Assembly: GCF_041949975.1 (NCBI RefSeq)
Contig: NZ_JBHFQG010000017.1
Coordinates: 16,243-80,242 of the forward strand
DNA from: Alteribacillus sp041949975
GTDB taxonomy: Bacteria > Bacillota > Bacilli > Bacillales > Marinococcaceae
Direction: 5' to 3'
DNA: 64,000 nt
Shown here piece after piece: positions 43,328 to 52,521 of the stretch. A model generated the notes under the pieces. That model was not told where the DNA came from and did no database searches. It saw nothing but the letters and a program-made list of their open reading frames with translations. The first letter of the stretch is position 1; each line of letters begins with the position of its first letter. Made by a program: the position numbers and the translations under genes.

Positions 43328-43490
43328 GTTTACTTCCCTCCACAATAACATTGTTAGTTAATATTCTACGGGGCAAAAGGACAAGACTCAACCTTTAATT
43401 CTTTTAAAAAAAGGAAAATTCAACCGATACATAGAACTCATTAATGTATGCCAAAAAACGACTATATTATACACAAAGTAGGGATATATA

Positions 43491-43913
43491 ATGAAAACAC
43501 CTCCAAAAAAAATTGATCATATCGGAATAGCAGTAAAATCAATTGAAAATCATTTGCCTTTTTATGAAAATGTACTTGGGTTAGAATTGCTAAAAGTAGA
43601 AAGCGTCGAAACACAGAAAGTCAAAGTGGCATTTATTTCAATAGGAAGTTCAAAAATAGAACTGTTAGAACCGTTAAACTCGGAAAGCCCGGTTGCAAAG
43701 TTTATAGATAAAAAAGGCGAGGGTATTCACCACGTTGCTCTTGGTGTGTCAAATATTGAAGAGCGTCTACAGGAAATTAGAGATGACGGTGTACAAACGT
43801 TAAATGAAAAACCTGTAAAAGGTGCTGGTGGAGCGGACGTTGCGTTTTTACATCCAGCTTCTACAGGTCGTGTTCTTTTCGAGTTTTGTGAAAAGAAAAA
43901 TGAGGAAGAATAG
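43491..43913 (+). CDS. mce: Methylmalonyl-CoA epimerase (VOC family)
   Basis: A 140-residue vicinal-oxygen-chelate protein with metal ligands visible in DHIGIAVKS (His near 10), IELLEP (Glu) and HHVALGV (His near 80). It interconverts R- and S-methylmalonyl-CoA in propionate metabolism. It corresponds to yqjC of B. subtilis. The partner yqjD (acyl-CoA carboxylase beta chain), which follows in B. subtilis, is not present in the 60-base gap before yqjE. No mutase gene is in the window. Confidence 0.88.
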   Translation: MKTPPKKIDHIGIAVKSIENHLPFYENVLGLELLKVESVETQKVKVAFISIGSSKIELLEPLNSESPVAKFIDKKGEGIHHVALGVSNIEERLQEIRDDGVQTLNEKPVKGAGGADVAFLHPASTGRVLFEFCEKKNEEE

Positions 43914-43973
43914 CAGAAGGTTTATATACTTTTCAAAATCAATCAAGGTTAGAGTACTTTAGGAGGAACAGTA

Positions 43974-45095
43974 ATGATCAATGAAGAGCGTCTTGTTCAT
44001 GAATTTATAGAATTAGTGCAGGTTGATTCTGAGACAAAGAATGAAAAACAAATTTCTAAGATATTAAAACAAAAATTTGAAGATTTGGGGCTTACGGTAC
44101 AAGAAGATAATGCGGAGCAAACAACTGACCATGGAGCAGGAAACTTAATATGCACCTGGGAAGGTAATGCTGATGCTGATAATATTTACTTTACATCACA
44201 TATGGATACAGTGGTGCCGGGTCAGGGAATTAAACCGTTTATAAAGGATGGATATATTCAAACAGACGGCAGTACAATTTTAGGTGCAGATGACAAAGCT
44301 GGAATTGCAGTAATGCTTGAATGTGTGCGCGCCATTCAAGAAAATAAGCTCTCGCATGGAACGATACAATTTGTCATTACCGTTGGTGAAGAGTCTGGTT
44401 TAGTAGGCGCAAAAGCTCTCGATGAAAGCTTGTTAAAAGCTGAGTATGGATATGCTTTAGATAGTGATGGGGAAGTTGGAGATATTATCGTTGCCGCACC
44501 TACTCAATCAAAAATTAAAGTAAAAGTAAAAGGAAAAACCGCCCACGCTGGTGTTGCGCCTGAAAAAGGGGTTTCTGCTATAACAGTAGCCGCCAAAGCG
44601 ATTTCAAAAATGCCTCTTGGTCGTATTGATGAAGAGACAACCGCAAATATAGGCAGGTTTGAAGGGGGCTCACAAACGAATATTGTTTGTGATGAAGTGT
44701 ATGTATTAGCTGAAGCAAGATCCCTGATTAAAGAAAAAATGGACAAACAAGTAGAAAAAATGAAGACAGCATTTGAGCAAACGGCCCAGGAAATGGGAGC
44801 CGAGACCGAGGTAGAGGTTACAGTAATGTATCCTGGCTACAAATTGAGTGAAGAGGACCAGGTTGTGTCTACTGCTGTAAAAGCAGGCAGAAAAATTGGA
44901 CGTACTCCAAAGCTGCTGCAAAGCGGCGGAGGAAGTGATGCAAATATAATTAGCGGGTACGGTATTCCAACGGTAAATTTGGCAGTGGGTTATGAAGAAA
45001 TCCATACTACCAATGAAAAAATCAAAGTTGAGGATCTTGTGAAACTAACAGAGATGGTAACAGCGATTATAGAAGAAAGCACTTCTGCTTCATAA
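43974..45095 (+). CDS. yqjE: M20-family peptidase YqjE (tripeptidase-like)
   Basis: A 373-residue zinc metallopeptidase with the ligands SHMDTV (near 83), GADDKAG (near 106), the catalytic Glu in VGEESGL (near 140), DSDGEVG and the C-terminal His in EEIHTTNE (near 347). The dimerisation domain lies at about 185-290. Related to peptidase T; likely a cytosolic di/tripeptidase. It has a TAGGAGGA ribosome site. Confidence 0.92.
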   Translation: MINEERLVHEFIELVQVDSETKNEKQISKILKQKFEDLGLTVQEDNAEQTTDHGAGNLICTWEGNADADNIYFTSHMDTVVPGQGIKPFIKDGYIQTDGSTILGADDKAGIAVMLECVRAIQENKLSHGTIQFVITVGEESGLVGAKALDESLLKAEYGYALDSDGEVGDIIVAAPTQSKIKVKVKGKTAHAGVAPEKGVSAITVAAKAISKMPLGRIDEETTANIGRFEGGSQTNIVCDEVYVLAEARSLIKEKMDKQVEKMKTAFEQTAQEMGAETEVEVTVMYPGYKLSEEDQVVSTAVKAGRKIGRTPKLLQSGGGSDANIISGYGIPTVNLAVGYEEIHTTNEKIKVEDLVKLTEMVTAIIEESTSAS

Positions 45096-45157
45096 CTTTT
45101 ACCTATATAAAATTCTGTTAAGAATAATGAAAAGCTAATTAAGGGTGAAGAGAGACT

Positions 45158-45646
45158 ATGGGAGATTATTATCCAAATTATCATTCATATTTAAATTTAT
45201 TGCGCGGAGTGCTTAAAGTGATGGAAGAGGATTGGCAGTTAGCTGCCAATGAATTAGGAATTACCCAAGCAGAGCAGCATATTCTCTGGATTATATACAT
45301 GGAACACAAAGCTACCATGTCCAAAGTAGCTGAAATAGGTTTATGGGATTTATCCACTGTCATGCAAATTATTAAGAGGTTAAAAGGAAAGCAGTTGGTG
45401 AAGATAGAAAAAAATGAAAATGATTTGCGTGTTTCTTATGTCACTCTTACAGAAAAGGGAGAAGAAATAAGAAAACTTTCTGGTGAAAAATCTCATCGCT
45501 TTCTACAGTTTATAGAAGAGTATGCAAACAGCAACAATGGGTTTTTAGAGCAGTTTCATTCTTTTTTGCAAAAAGCTAATGGCCATTTTCACGGTCAAAA
45601 TTTTGTGAGCTGGGTGGAAAAGACGAGCAGCACAATAAACGAATAA
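45158..45646 (+). CDS. MarR-family regulator, ScoC/Hpr-like
   Basis: A 162-residue winged-helix protein. Its core (ITQAEQHILWIIY near residue 35; MSKVAEIGLWDLSTVMQIIKRL; VSYVTLTEKGEE) closely resembles ScoC/Hpr, the transition-state regulator of proteases, sporulation and motility. It is shorter than ScoC at the C-terminus, so I call it ScoC-like rather than scoC. It lies between yqjE and dinB with its own A/T-rich upstream region. Confidence 0.8.
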   Translation: MGDYYPNYHSYLNLLRGVLKVMEEDWQLAANELGITQAEQHILWIIYMEHKATMSKVAEIGLWDLSTVMQIIKRLKGKQLVKIEKNENDLRVSYVTLTEKGEEIRKLSGEKSHRFLQFIEEYANSNNGFLEQFHSFLQKANGHFHGQNFVSWVEKTSSTINE

Positions 45647-45721
45647 ACATTTCAGCTGCACCCTTTTTAAGAAGTGATTTTCTCCCCTTTTAGGGGGTTT
45701 TTTGTGGCAAGGAGGATAGAA

Positions 45722-46909
45722 ATGGAACGGGAATGGAAAGGAAAAGTTATATTTCATGTAGACATTAATAGTTTTTATGCCTCGGTAGAAAAAGTACACG
45801 ATCCTTCCTTAACAGGAAAACCTTTAGCAATAGCAGGTAATCCAAAAGAACGAAGAGGGATAGTGGTTACGGCAAGTTATGAAGCGAGAGCTTATGGTGT
45901 GAAAACTACAATGCCTGTGCGGGAAGCTAGAAAAAAATGTCCCAGCTTAATTATCCGTCCTCCTGATTTTGAAAAATACAGAGAAGCCTCAAGAGAAATG
46001 TTCCATTTCTTAGCAGAATACACCGAGCTTGTAGAGCCTGTTTCTATCGATGAAGGCTACATGGATATGACGCTTCCTTTTAAAGAAGGCCAAACTGTTC
46101 AGAATGCATATGATTTACAAAACAGGATGCAAAGAGAGTTAGGATTGCCTTGCAGCATTGGAATAGCTCCTAATAAATTTTTAGCAAAGATGGCAAGTGA
46201 CATGAAAAAGCCGTTAGGAATTACTGTACTTAGAAAAAGAGAGCTTTCTCAAAAATTATGGCCTCTCCCAATTGAAGAAATGCATGGTGTCGGTTATAAA
46301 ACAGCAGAAAAATTAAAACAATGGAACATTTTTACCATAGGTGATTTAGCATCATATTCTTCCTCTTCACTGGAGGGAAGGTTTGGCGTGAAAGGAAAAA
46401 AATTATACGAACGTGCTAATGGGATCGATCACCGAGAAGTCGACCCAGAAGCTGCCAAAGAAGTGAAAAGTGTAGGGAACTCAAAAACATTATCGGCAGA
46501 TGTTCAAGATAGAGATGAACTAAGGAAGGTGCTCGAAGTTCTTTCTAACAAAGTAGAAGAAAGAATGAAACAAAAAGAAGTGTGTTCAGCCAACATACAA
46601 TTAATGATCAGGTACAGCGATCGAAAAACTATAACAAGAAGCAAGAAACTTCCAAATCCTTTATTTTCTTCTGTAGAAATAAATAGACAGGCATCTGAAT
46701 TATTGGATAAACATTGGAATGGGAACCCTGTTCGGTTAATAGGAGTGACAGCACTGAATGTTGTTCCTGTTTCTGAATCTTATCAACAGCTTGACTTGTT
46801 TTCATATAAAAAAGAAGAAAAGGAAGCCAAACTATCAGAAATAATTGCCAAGCTGACAAATAAATATGGAAATCACATGGTTTTTAAAGGCAACCATTTT
46901 AAAAAATGA
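45722..46909 (+). CDS. dinB: DNA polymerase IV (Y family)
   Basis: A 395-residue translesion polymerase. Palm residues are in HVDINSFYASVE near residue 13 and SIDEGYMDM near 107. The helix-hairpin-helix thumb (MHGVGYKTAEKL near 185) and little-finger domain are complete. A QLDLF beta-clamp-binding motif is near residue 360. ATG 45722 has AAGGAGG upstream; the in-frame ATG at 45674 has none. It corresponds to yqjH (polY1). Confidence 0.96.
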   Translation: MEREWKGKVIFHVDINSFYASVEKVHDPSLTGKPLAIAGNPKERRGIVVTASYEARAYGVKTTMPVREARKKCPSLIIRPPDFEKYREASREMFHFLAEYTELVEPVSIDEGYMDMTLPFKEGQTVQNAYDLQNRMQRELGLPCSIGIAPNKFLAKMASDMKKPLGITVLRKRELSQKLWPLPIEEMHGVGYKTAEKLKQWNIFTIGDLASYSSSSLEGRFGVKGKKLYERANGIDHREVDPEAAKEVKSVGNSKTLSADVQDRDELRKVLEVLSNKVEERMKQKEVCSANIQLMIRYSDRKTITRSKKLPNPLFSSVEINRQASELLDKHWNGNPVRLIGVTALNVVPVSESYQQLDLFSYKKEEKEAKLSEIIAKLTNKYGNHMVFKGNHFKK

Positions 46910-46936
46910 GCTGGTGTATAAGCACCAGCTTTTTTA
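46909..46936 (+). terminator. Terminator after dinB
   Basis: AGCTGGTG pairs with CACCAGCT around TATAAG and is followed by T6; it overlaps the stop codon. Confidence 0.8.
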
Positions 46937-47044
46937 AAACAGTTAATTGGATTCCTACGCGACAATCCGAGTTTTTTAATAAAGAAGGTTTGAGGATAAG
47001 CGTAGTACACCGTGGAAATAAATATTTCTAGTCCGTAAGTCTGA

Positions 47045-47071
47045 TAAATATAGTTTAAATACAGCCGATAT
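47045..47071 (+). promoter_or_regulatory. Sigma-D flagellar promoter
   Basis: TAAA (47045-47048), exactly 15 bases, then GCCGATAT (47064-47071): an exact match to the Bacillus sigma-D consensus TAAA-N15-GCCGATAT. It lies 33 bases before the start of the YlqG-like gene and probably drives the module through hag. Confidence 0.88.
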
Positions 47072-47103
47072 TATTATTAGAGTAATCGAACGGGGTGAAC
47101 ACC

Positions 47104-50004
47104 ATGAAATTGTTATCCAATTTTTTTGCTGCCCAAAATAAGGATGCATCTTTACCTTTAAGAGAAGGGTCGGTATACCGGGCAAATATATTAGAACGGA
47201 ACGGAAATAATGAGGCAATTATCAATTTGCGAAACACAAAAATCAAAACATTTTTTCAAGGAAGCGTGCCTCAGCAAAATAACGTTGCTTTTCAAGTGAT
47301 GGGAAGAAAGGAAGGAGAACTCCTGGTACGTGCGATCTCATCTGACTCGAATGCAGGTGGGAAAACTAATGGAGTATCTATTTCTGCTATTTTAAAAAAC
47401 TTAGGAGTTGTTCAGCCTTCTAATGCAGTGAAGAACGGAGCAGGAATTTTACTGCAGACAGGTACAGCACTTACGAAATCTGCAGCTCATTCTCTGCAGA
47501 ATTTTATGGATAAGGAAACAGGAACGACGGAGCAGAAGCTGCCGACAGTACAAACTGCAGCTTCTAAAGGAATAGATATAACGGAAAATAATCTCCGCTA
47601 TATTCATGAGACCTTACACAGTAAAAGCGCTGTTGATTTTATGAAGGGCCTTACAGATACGGTCAACTCCTCCGAGCGAGCTCAAACACAATTATCAGGT
47701 GATGATGTAAATGAGGCAGTGAAAAACGCAGTACGTACGACAGCAGCAAATGATAAAGCAGGATTTAACGATATCCTGCAAAATATCCGTACTCAGCTGC
47801 AAGAAAATGATGATCCAGCTGCTGCTATAAAACAGACGAGAGAAAAAATTGTAAACCATTCAGTGTTAACAAAAGCACAGGTGAAAGAAGTAGAAAAGGG
47901 AGTAAATGAGGCAGAACATCATCTTTCAAAGGGCAACGCTAGTAAAGCAAAAAATGTGTTCGTAAACACCTTAAATACGATAGAACGTGAAATAAAAGCT
48001 GAAGTATCTAATTCCTCTTTGAAAGAAAACGTACAAGATATTAGGCGGCAGTTAAATAATGGCTCCATTGATAATGCTGTTAAAAATATTCAACGCCGTG
48101 TCCTAAATCACCCTGAGCTTACACAAGAACAGTCTGCTCACTTGAAAAAAGTTATCAAAGGGACAGAGCATTTAAACAAAGCCGGACAGGAAAGGCTCAA
48201 TGAAGCTTTACGTACTATAGAAAAAGGTTCATCAAATAAAGAAAGTATTTCGTCAAAGGAACAGGTTGAAGAAGCATTGCAAAAGCTGCGGTCGGAACTA
48301 AAAAATGGAGTTTCTATAGAAAAAGCTCTACAAACAATTAGAGATGAATTTACAAGCAAATCTATTACTCCCTCGGATAAAGAGTCGATTTACCATCAAG
48401 TTCGTCAAGTACTGGGAGCCGCAGGGACCAAAACAGAAGCAGCAGAAGAAGTTCTAAAATTTTTAAAGCAAGCACAACAGTTAAGTAAAGCGGGAAAGGA
48501 GCGGGTATTGGATGTACTCCGACAAATAGAGCTGTCGGCAGGGAAAATAGAGAACACTAGTTATCAAGAAAACATTTCTTCCTTTAAAACGAATGTGACC
48601 CAGGAACCTGACATGGCTAAAGTATTAAATCAGCTCCGAAGTGAATGGCTTTCGTCCTTATCAGGCAATGTTAAAAATGCAGCTTCAGAAAATATAAATC
48701 AAGCTCAAATCTTATTCGATCAAGGAAAAGAACTGGCTTCAAGACAGCAAATTTATGAGTTTCTTAAAGACCTTACGAAAGATAAGCACATAATTGATCG
48801 GGGTGTCAATGAAAGCAGAGTATCTTCCTATGCTTTAAATGAGTACCTGCATAGTTCAGCACCGTTTGAATCAAAACAATTGCTTGAAACAAGGGTTACA
48901 GAAAAGCTAATAAAAGTGACCATGGATTTCAAACAAATCAAGCAGGATACGTTAAAGCAATTAGAGCAAGCTTCTAAATTAATAAATCAGGACAAACAAT
49001 CAGCTCCTCAAGTGAAACAAATAGTAGAAGCAGCAATTAAAAAATTGGACCGGACGATTTTAAGAAGCGATGTGATGCTGTTTACTGACATGAAAACAGA
49101 ACGAAAATTACTTCAGGCGAGCGGACAGCTAGCTGAAGCAAAACAGCTGCTTGGCAAAGGGAATGTTGCGGAAACTCAAAAGATAGTAAGAGAGGTACAG
49201 GAGTCTGTAGATAAATTACAATTTAAACCGACTGAACAGAAAATAAAGCATTTTGTGACAAGAGAAGAAGGGCTGTTTTCAGGAAAACCTGCAGCAAGTG
49301 CTTTTCAACTCACTTCTGATCAAGCCCGGACTGTTATGCAAGATCCTTCTTCGAGGCAAGTGTTTGAACTTGTTCGCTGCCTCGGACTGAACCGAGAAAG
49401 CGAGATTGGACAAATGCTATCTTCTTCAAATAAGGAACAGAATAGCCAGCAGCATCAAAACCAGCAAAATATGAAAGATGCCTTGCTTCACCTTATGAAA
49501 AATGAGGAAGAAGGCAGTAAAATACAACAAAAAGCAAATCAAGCGTTGGCAAATTTAACGGGTCAGCAGTTAATGAGTAAACCAGATCAAGGTAATAGTT
49601 TGCAGCATTTATTATTTAACCTGCCTGTCAACATAAAAGATCAAATTCAGCAGTTGCAAGTTTATGTTCAGTCCAGACAAGAAGGAGACCAGCTCGACTG
49701 GGAAAATTGTAATTTATATTTCCTTATTGAAACGCCGTCATTAGGAGAAACAGGGATAATGGTGCAGGCTTTTGAACGTCAATTATCGGTGAGATTAAAA
49801 AATGATCAAGAAGACTTTTCGAATATGATGAGCCCGCTTGTTAAGAAAACTACGGAAGCATTAAGTGAGCTGGGTTATACCATAAGTGATATTAAGTACC
49901 AGCCCTTAAGCAGATTGGAAAGTGATGAGCAATTTAACGAAGAGGAAAACGATGCAGTGTTTTTACCTTTTTACACGGAGAAAGGGTTTGATTATAAGGT
50001 ATGA
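47104..50004 (+). CDS. Large FliK/YlqG-like repeat protein
   Basis: A 966-residue soluble protein. The N-terminus (REGSVYRANILERNG; FQGSVP) and the C-terminal domain (VYVQSRQEGDQLDWENCNLYF near 860; LGETGIMVQAFERQLSVRL near 885) resemble FliK/YlqG-type hook-length or secretion-control proteins. Between them lie imperfect helical repeats of roughly 90-110 residues (about 210-530), marked by IR-QL-N-...AV/AI-...NH-LT and a following KAGQERL/KAGKERV segment. It has a sigma-D promoter, the start ATG 47104 with GGGGTGA, and overlaps the FlhB-domain gene (ATGA), a pairing seen in ylqG-ylqH. It is longer than I would expect for ylqG. Exact role unknown. Confidence 0.7.
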   Translation: MKLLSNFFAAQNKDASLPLREGSVYRANILERNGNNEAIINLRNTKIKTFFQGSVPQQNNVAFQVMGRKEGELLVRAISSDSNAGGKTNGVSISAILKNLGVVQPSNAVKNGAGILLQTGTALTKSAAHSLQNFMDKETGTTEQKLPTVQTAASKGIDITENNLRYIHETLHSKSAVDFMKGLTDTVNSSERAQTQLSGDDVNEAVKNAVRTTAANDKAGFNDILQNIRTQLQENDDPAAAIKQTREKIVNHSVLTKAQVKEVEKGVNEAEHHLSKGNASKAKNVFVNTLNTIEREIKAEVSNSSLKENVQDIRRQLNNGSIDNAVKNIQRRVLNHPELTQEQSAHLKKVIKGTEHLNKAGQERLNEALRTIEKGSSNKESISSKEQVEEALQKLRSELKNGVSIEKALQTIRDEFTSKSITPSDKESIYHQVRQVLGAAGTKTEAAEEVLKFLKQAQQLSKAGKERVLDVLRQIELSAGKIENTSYQENISSFKTNVTQEPDMAKVLNQLRSEWLSSLSGNVKNAASENINQAQILFDQGKELASRQQIYEFLKDLTKDKHIIDRGVNESRVSSYALNEYLHSSAPFESKQLLETRVTEKLIKVTMDFKQIKQDTLKQLEQASKLINQDKQSAPQVKQIVEAAIKKLDRTILRSDVMLFTDMKTERKLLQASGQLAEAKQLLGKGNVAETQKIVREVQESVDKLQFKPTEQKIKHFVTREEGLFSGKPAASAFQLTSDQARTVMQDPSSRQVFELVRCLGLNRESEIGQMLSSSNKEQNSQQHQNQQNMKDALLHLMKNEEEGSKIQQKANQALANLTGQQLMSKPDQGNSLQHLLFNLPVNIKDQIQQLQVYVQSRQEGDQLDWENCNLYFLIETPSLGETGIMVQAFERQLSVRLKNDQEDFSNMMSPLVKKTTEALSELGYTISDIKYQPLSRLESDEQFNEEENDAVFLPFYTEKGFDYKV

Positions 50005-50300
50005 TGATTTCAAATTATTATAATCACAAGCAGCGCAAGTTAAAAAACGGTCCCACAGCTGCTGTTATTAAATATGAGGAGGGAGATGCTCCCAAAGTAA
50101 CTGTACATGGCAGAGGAGATGTGGCACGCCATATTTTATCTTTGGCTGAACAGAATAATATTCATATGCAGGAAGATCCCGGTCTATTAGAAAATTTGTT
50201 AGATATGGACCTCGGGGAAAATGTACCGCCGCAGCTTTATTCCGTGATAGCAGAAATTTTACTTTTAATAGAAGAAATGGAAAAAAGCATTAAAGCATAA
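50001..50300 (+). CDS. FlhB C-terminal-domain protein (YlqH/FlhX-like)
   Basis: A 99-residue protein equal to the cytoplasmic domain of the flagellar export switch FlhB, without its membrane part. AAVIKYEEGD, HGRGDVARHILSLAEQNNI and the C-terminal ENVPPQLYSVIAEILLLI match FlhB-C. The cleavage site NPTH of FlhB is replaced by NGPT, so autocleavage is unlikely. Homologues (YlqH, FlhX) can substitute for the C-terminal fragment of FlhB. Coupled to the preceding gene by overlap. Confidence 0.85.
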   Translation: MMISNYYNHKQRKLKNGPTAAVIKYEEGDAPKVTVHGRGDVARHILSLAEQNNIHMQEDPGLLENLLDMDLGENVPPQLYSVIAEILLLIEEMEKSIKA

Positions 50301-50349
50301 ATAGTAAAGTCGATATGAAATATTAGATACACCCGAAAGGGGAAAAAAC

Positions 50350-50772
50350 ATGAGCTTTTTATCAGAAGAATTTCTACAGCAAAAAACCTCTCAAGAATTG
50401 ACGATGCTCTTGTATGAAGCATGTGAGCGTAATATAGAAGAAGCTGTTTCTTCTATACAAGAAAAGAATTTTATGAAAGCGAACCGCAAGTTCCAGCGAG
50501 CCATAGATATTTTAGAACGTTTAGGGGCCGGCTTAAATTATGAAGCCGGTATAATCGCAGAAGAACTCGATGCTTTATATAATTACATGAATGATCAATT
50601 AATAGCGGCCAATCTAAAGAAAGATAAAGAAACCGCTCAGCATGTATTAAAAATATTAAAAAGAATCTCTGTTTCTTGGAATAGTGCGATGAAGACACAA
50701 ACGGATAAACAAACAAAACTGTCCCGCGCAAGAACCATTTCATACGAACAAAACATGATGTATGATAAATAA
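50350..50772 (+). CDS. fliS: Flagellin export chaperone FliS
   Basis: A 140-residue FliS-family four-helix protein (QELTMLLYEACERNIEEA; ANRKFQRAIDILERLGAGL; LDALYNYMNDQLIAAN). FliS binds the C-terminal D0 helix of flagellin in the cytoplasm and delivers it to the export apparatus. It sits 20 bases upstream of the flagellin gene, with AAAGGGG as ribosome site. Usually fliS follows fliD; no fliD is in the window, so it may be a second FliS dedicated to this flagellin. Confidence 0.87.
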   Translation: MSFLSEEFLQQKTSQELTMLLYEACERNIEEAVSSIQEKNFMKANRKFQRAIDILERLGAGLNYEAGIIAEELDALYNYMNDQLIAANLKKDKETAQHVLKILKRISVSWNSAMKTQTDKQTKLSRARTISYEQNMMYDK

Positions 50773-50791
50773 ATTTTAAGAGGAGTAGGAC

Positions 50792-51598
50792 ATGAAAATT
50801 AATAATAATATTCAAGCTCTAAACGCTTATCGAAATTTAAGTAACAACCAAAAACAAGTCTCTAAAAACTTAGAAAAACTGTCATCCGGCCTGCGTATTA
50901 ACCGGGCAGCAGACGATGCAGCTGGTCTTGCTATCTCTGAAAAAATGCGATCTCAAATTAGAGGGTTAAAACAAGCAGAACGAAACGCAATGGATGGAAT
51001 TTCTCTCATCCAGACGTCTGAAGGTGCTATGCAGGAAATACACTCGATGCTGCAGAGAATGCGTGAACTGTCGGTACAGGCCGCTAATGATACGAACACT
51101 GACGGGGACCGAGAGCAGCTGCAAGAAGAAATAGAAGCTTTAATAGACGAAATTGACAGCATATCTGAAAAAACTGAATTTAATACAAAAGAGTTGCTTG
51201 ATGGTTCAGCAAATGAGCTTAACTTTCAAATAGGTGCAAATTCCGATCAGCAGGTAACAGTTAGTATCACAGGATTGAGTTCTGAGGATATTGGCATTAG
51301 TGGAGTAGACATTACTGATGACGCTGAAGATGCAATTAATACTTTTGACGATGCAATTGAGACGGTATCATCAGCGAGAGCGGAACTCGGTGCAATTCAG
51401 AACCGGCTGGAACATACAATCAATAATCTGCAGGTAACACATGAAAATCTCACTTCTTCAGAATCAAGAATCCGTGATGCTGATATGGCTGAAGAAATGA
51501 CAGAATTGACTCGAAATAATATTATTAACCAATCGGCAACAGCGATGCTTGCCCAAACCAACCAGCTTCCACAGGGAGTTTTGCAGCTGCTTCAATAA
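50792..51598 (+). CDS. hag: Flagellin
   Basis: A 268-residue flagellin with conserved D0/D1 ends: INNNIQALNAYRNLSNNQ, LSSGLRINRAADDAAGLAISEKMR near residue 30, and a C-terminus ending AMLAQTNQLPQGVLQLLQ. The variable middle is very short (about 145-185), so the filament surface domain D2/D3 is essentially absent. The ribosome site is AGAGGAG. It is the fourth gene of a sigma-D-driven module and is followed by a terminator. Confidence 0.95.
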   Translation: MKINNNIQALNAYRNLSNNQKQVSKNLEKLSSGLRINRAADDAAGLAISEKMRSQIRGLKQAERNAMDGISLIQTSEGAMQEIHSMLQRMRELSVQAANDTNTDGDREQLQEEIEALIDEIDSISEKTEFNTKELLDGSANELNFQIGANSDQQVTVSITGLSSEDIGISGVDITDDAEDAINTFDDAIETVSSARAELGAIQNRLEHTINNLQVTHENLTSSESRIRDADMAEEMTELTRNNIINQSATAMLAQTNQLPQGVLQLLQ

Positions 51599-51603
51599 GT
51601 GTG

Positions 51604-51637
51604 AAAAAAACCGGACCTTACTTCTCCGGATTTTTTC
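51604..51637 (+). terminator. Terminator after flagellin
   Basis: AAAAACCGGA pairs with TCCGGATTTTTT around CCTTACTTC, giving a strong intrinsic terminator. Confidence 0.85.
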
Positions 51638-51713
51638 TATGAAAATATTTCTTATCTTTACGATTGGATATAGTAAAATCAATGAAGAGATATAAGTAAA
51701 GGTCGTGACGTTC

Positions 51714-52154
51714 ATGGATATTCAAAAGGTCATGCAAACCGGCGTCCATCCGCCGTCTTCAAAAACAAAAGAGACTGCCCGGACAAGTGTCTCATTTACA
51801 GAAATTATGGACCAAAGACGTCAGGAAAAAGCATATGACCGATTTAACAAAATGATTGAAAAAATTGATGATCAGGGAAAAGTATTAGCCGAAACCCGAA
51901 CGGTGGAAGAACTTCGAAAATATAAACAGCTTGTAAAAGATTTTATGAAGGAAGCTGTCGATCATGGTTTACATTTAGAGGAAAAAAGAGGGTTTAACAG
52001 AAGAGGAAGAACAAAAATATATAAAGTAGTAGAAGAAGTAGACCATAAATTGCTTGATTTAACAAATGCGGTAATGGAAAAAGAAAAAAAAGGCATAGAA
52101 ATTCTTGATAAGGTCGGAGAAATCAGAGGCCTGCTCGTTAACCTTTATGCCTGA
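51714..52154 (+). CDS. yaaR: YaaR-family protein (DUF327)
   Basis: A 146-residue soluble helical protein of the YaaR/DUF327 family (ETRTVEELRKYKQLVKDFMKEA; RGRTKIYKVVEEVDHKLLDLT). Function is not known. In B. subtilis yaaR lies near tmk; here it lies directly behind flagellin. Start is ATG 51714 or GTG 51705; the AAAGGT site fits neither spacing perfectly. Confidence 0.8.
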   Translation: MDIQKVMQTGVHPPSSKTKETARTSVSFTEIMDQRRQEKAYDRFNKMIEKIDDQGKVLAETRTVEELRKYKQLVKDFMKEAVDHGLHLEEKRGFNRRGRTKIYKVVEEVDHKLLDLTNAVMEKEKKGIEILDKVGEIRGLLVNLYA

Positions 52155-52521
52155 TAAAGGGAGAACTATTTCATTGAAATGGTTCTTTTATTATAAATAA
52201 AGAGGGCTAAAAACATCATGATGAGAAGGCGTTTCCATATAGAGAAAAAGCATGAAAATGGAATAAAGTAAAAGGTGATTTTACAAACAAGGGTATAATA
52301 AATAAATTTATTGCATATTAGATTATATTAAAGATTGCAAAATGCTTCTATCTTTCATAAGATACAGGTTATGCTTCAAACGAAGGGAGTTGTTAACTTT
52401 TACCTGGAGACGTAATATGATTTTTCATGATTATTTCACAGGTTGTTAACCCTTTTCAGCTGAAAGCAGTGTATAGTTAAAGTGCCATGGGTATAAAATA
52501 AAAGGATAAGGAAGTGTCAAT
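52155..52521. other. Intergenic region with terminator after yaaR
   Basis: About 370 bases without a gene. GAACTATTTC (52163-52172) pairs with GAAATGGTTC (52176-52185) before TTTTA, a terminator for yaaR. The rest is A/T-rich with scattered TATAAT-like words (near 52292), but no promoter I can place with confidence. Confidence 0.5.
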
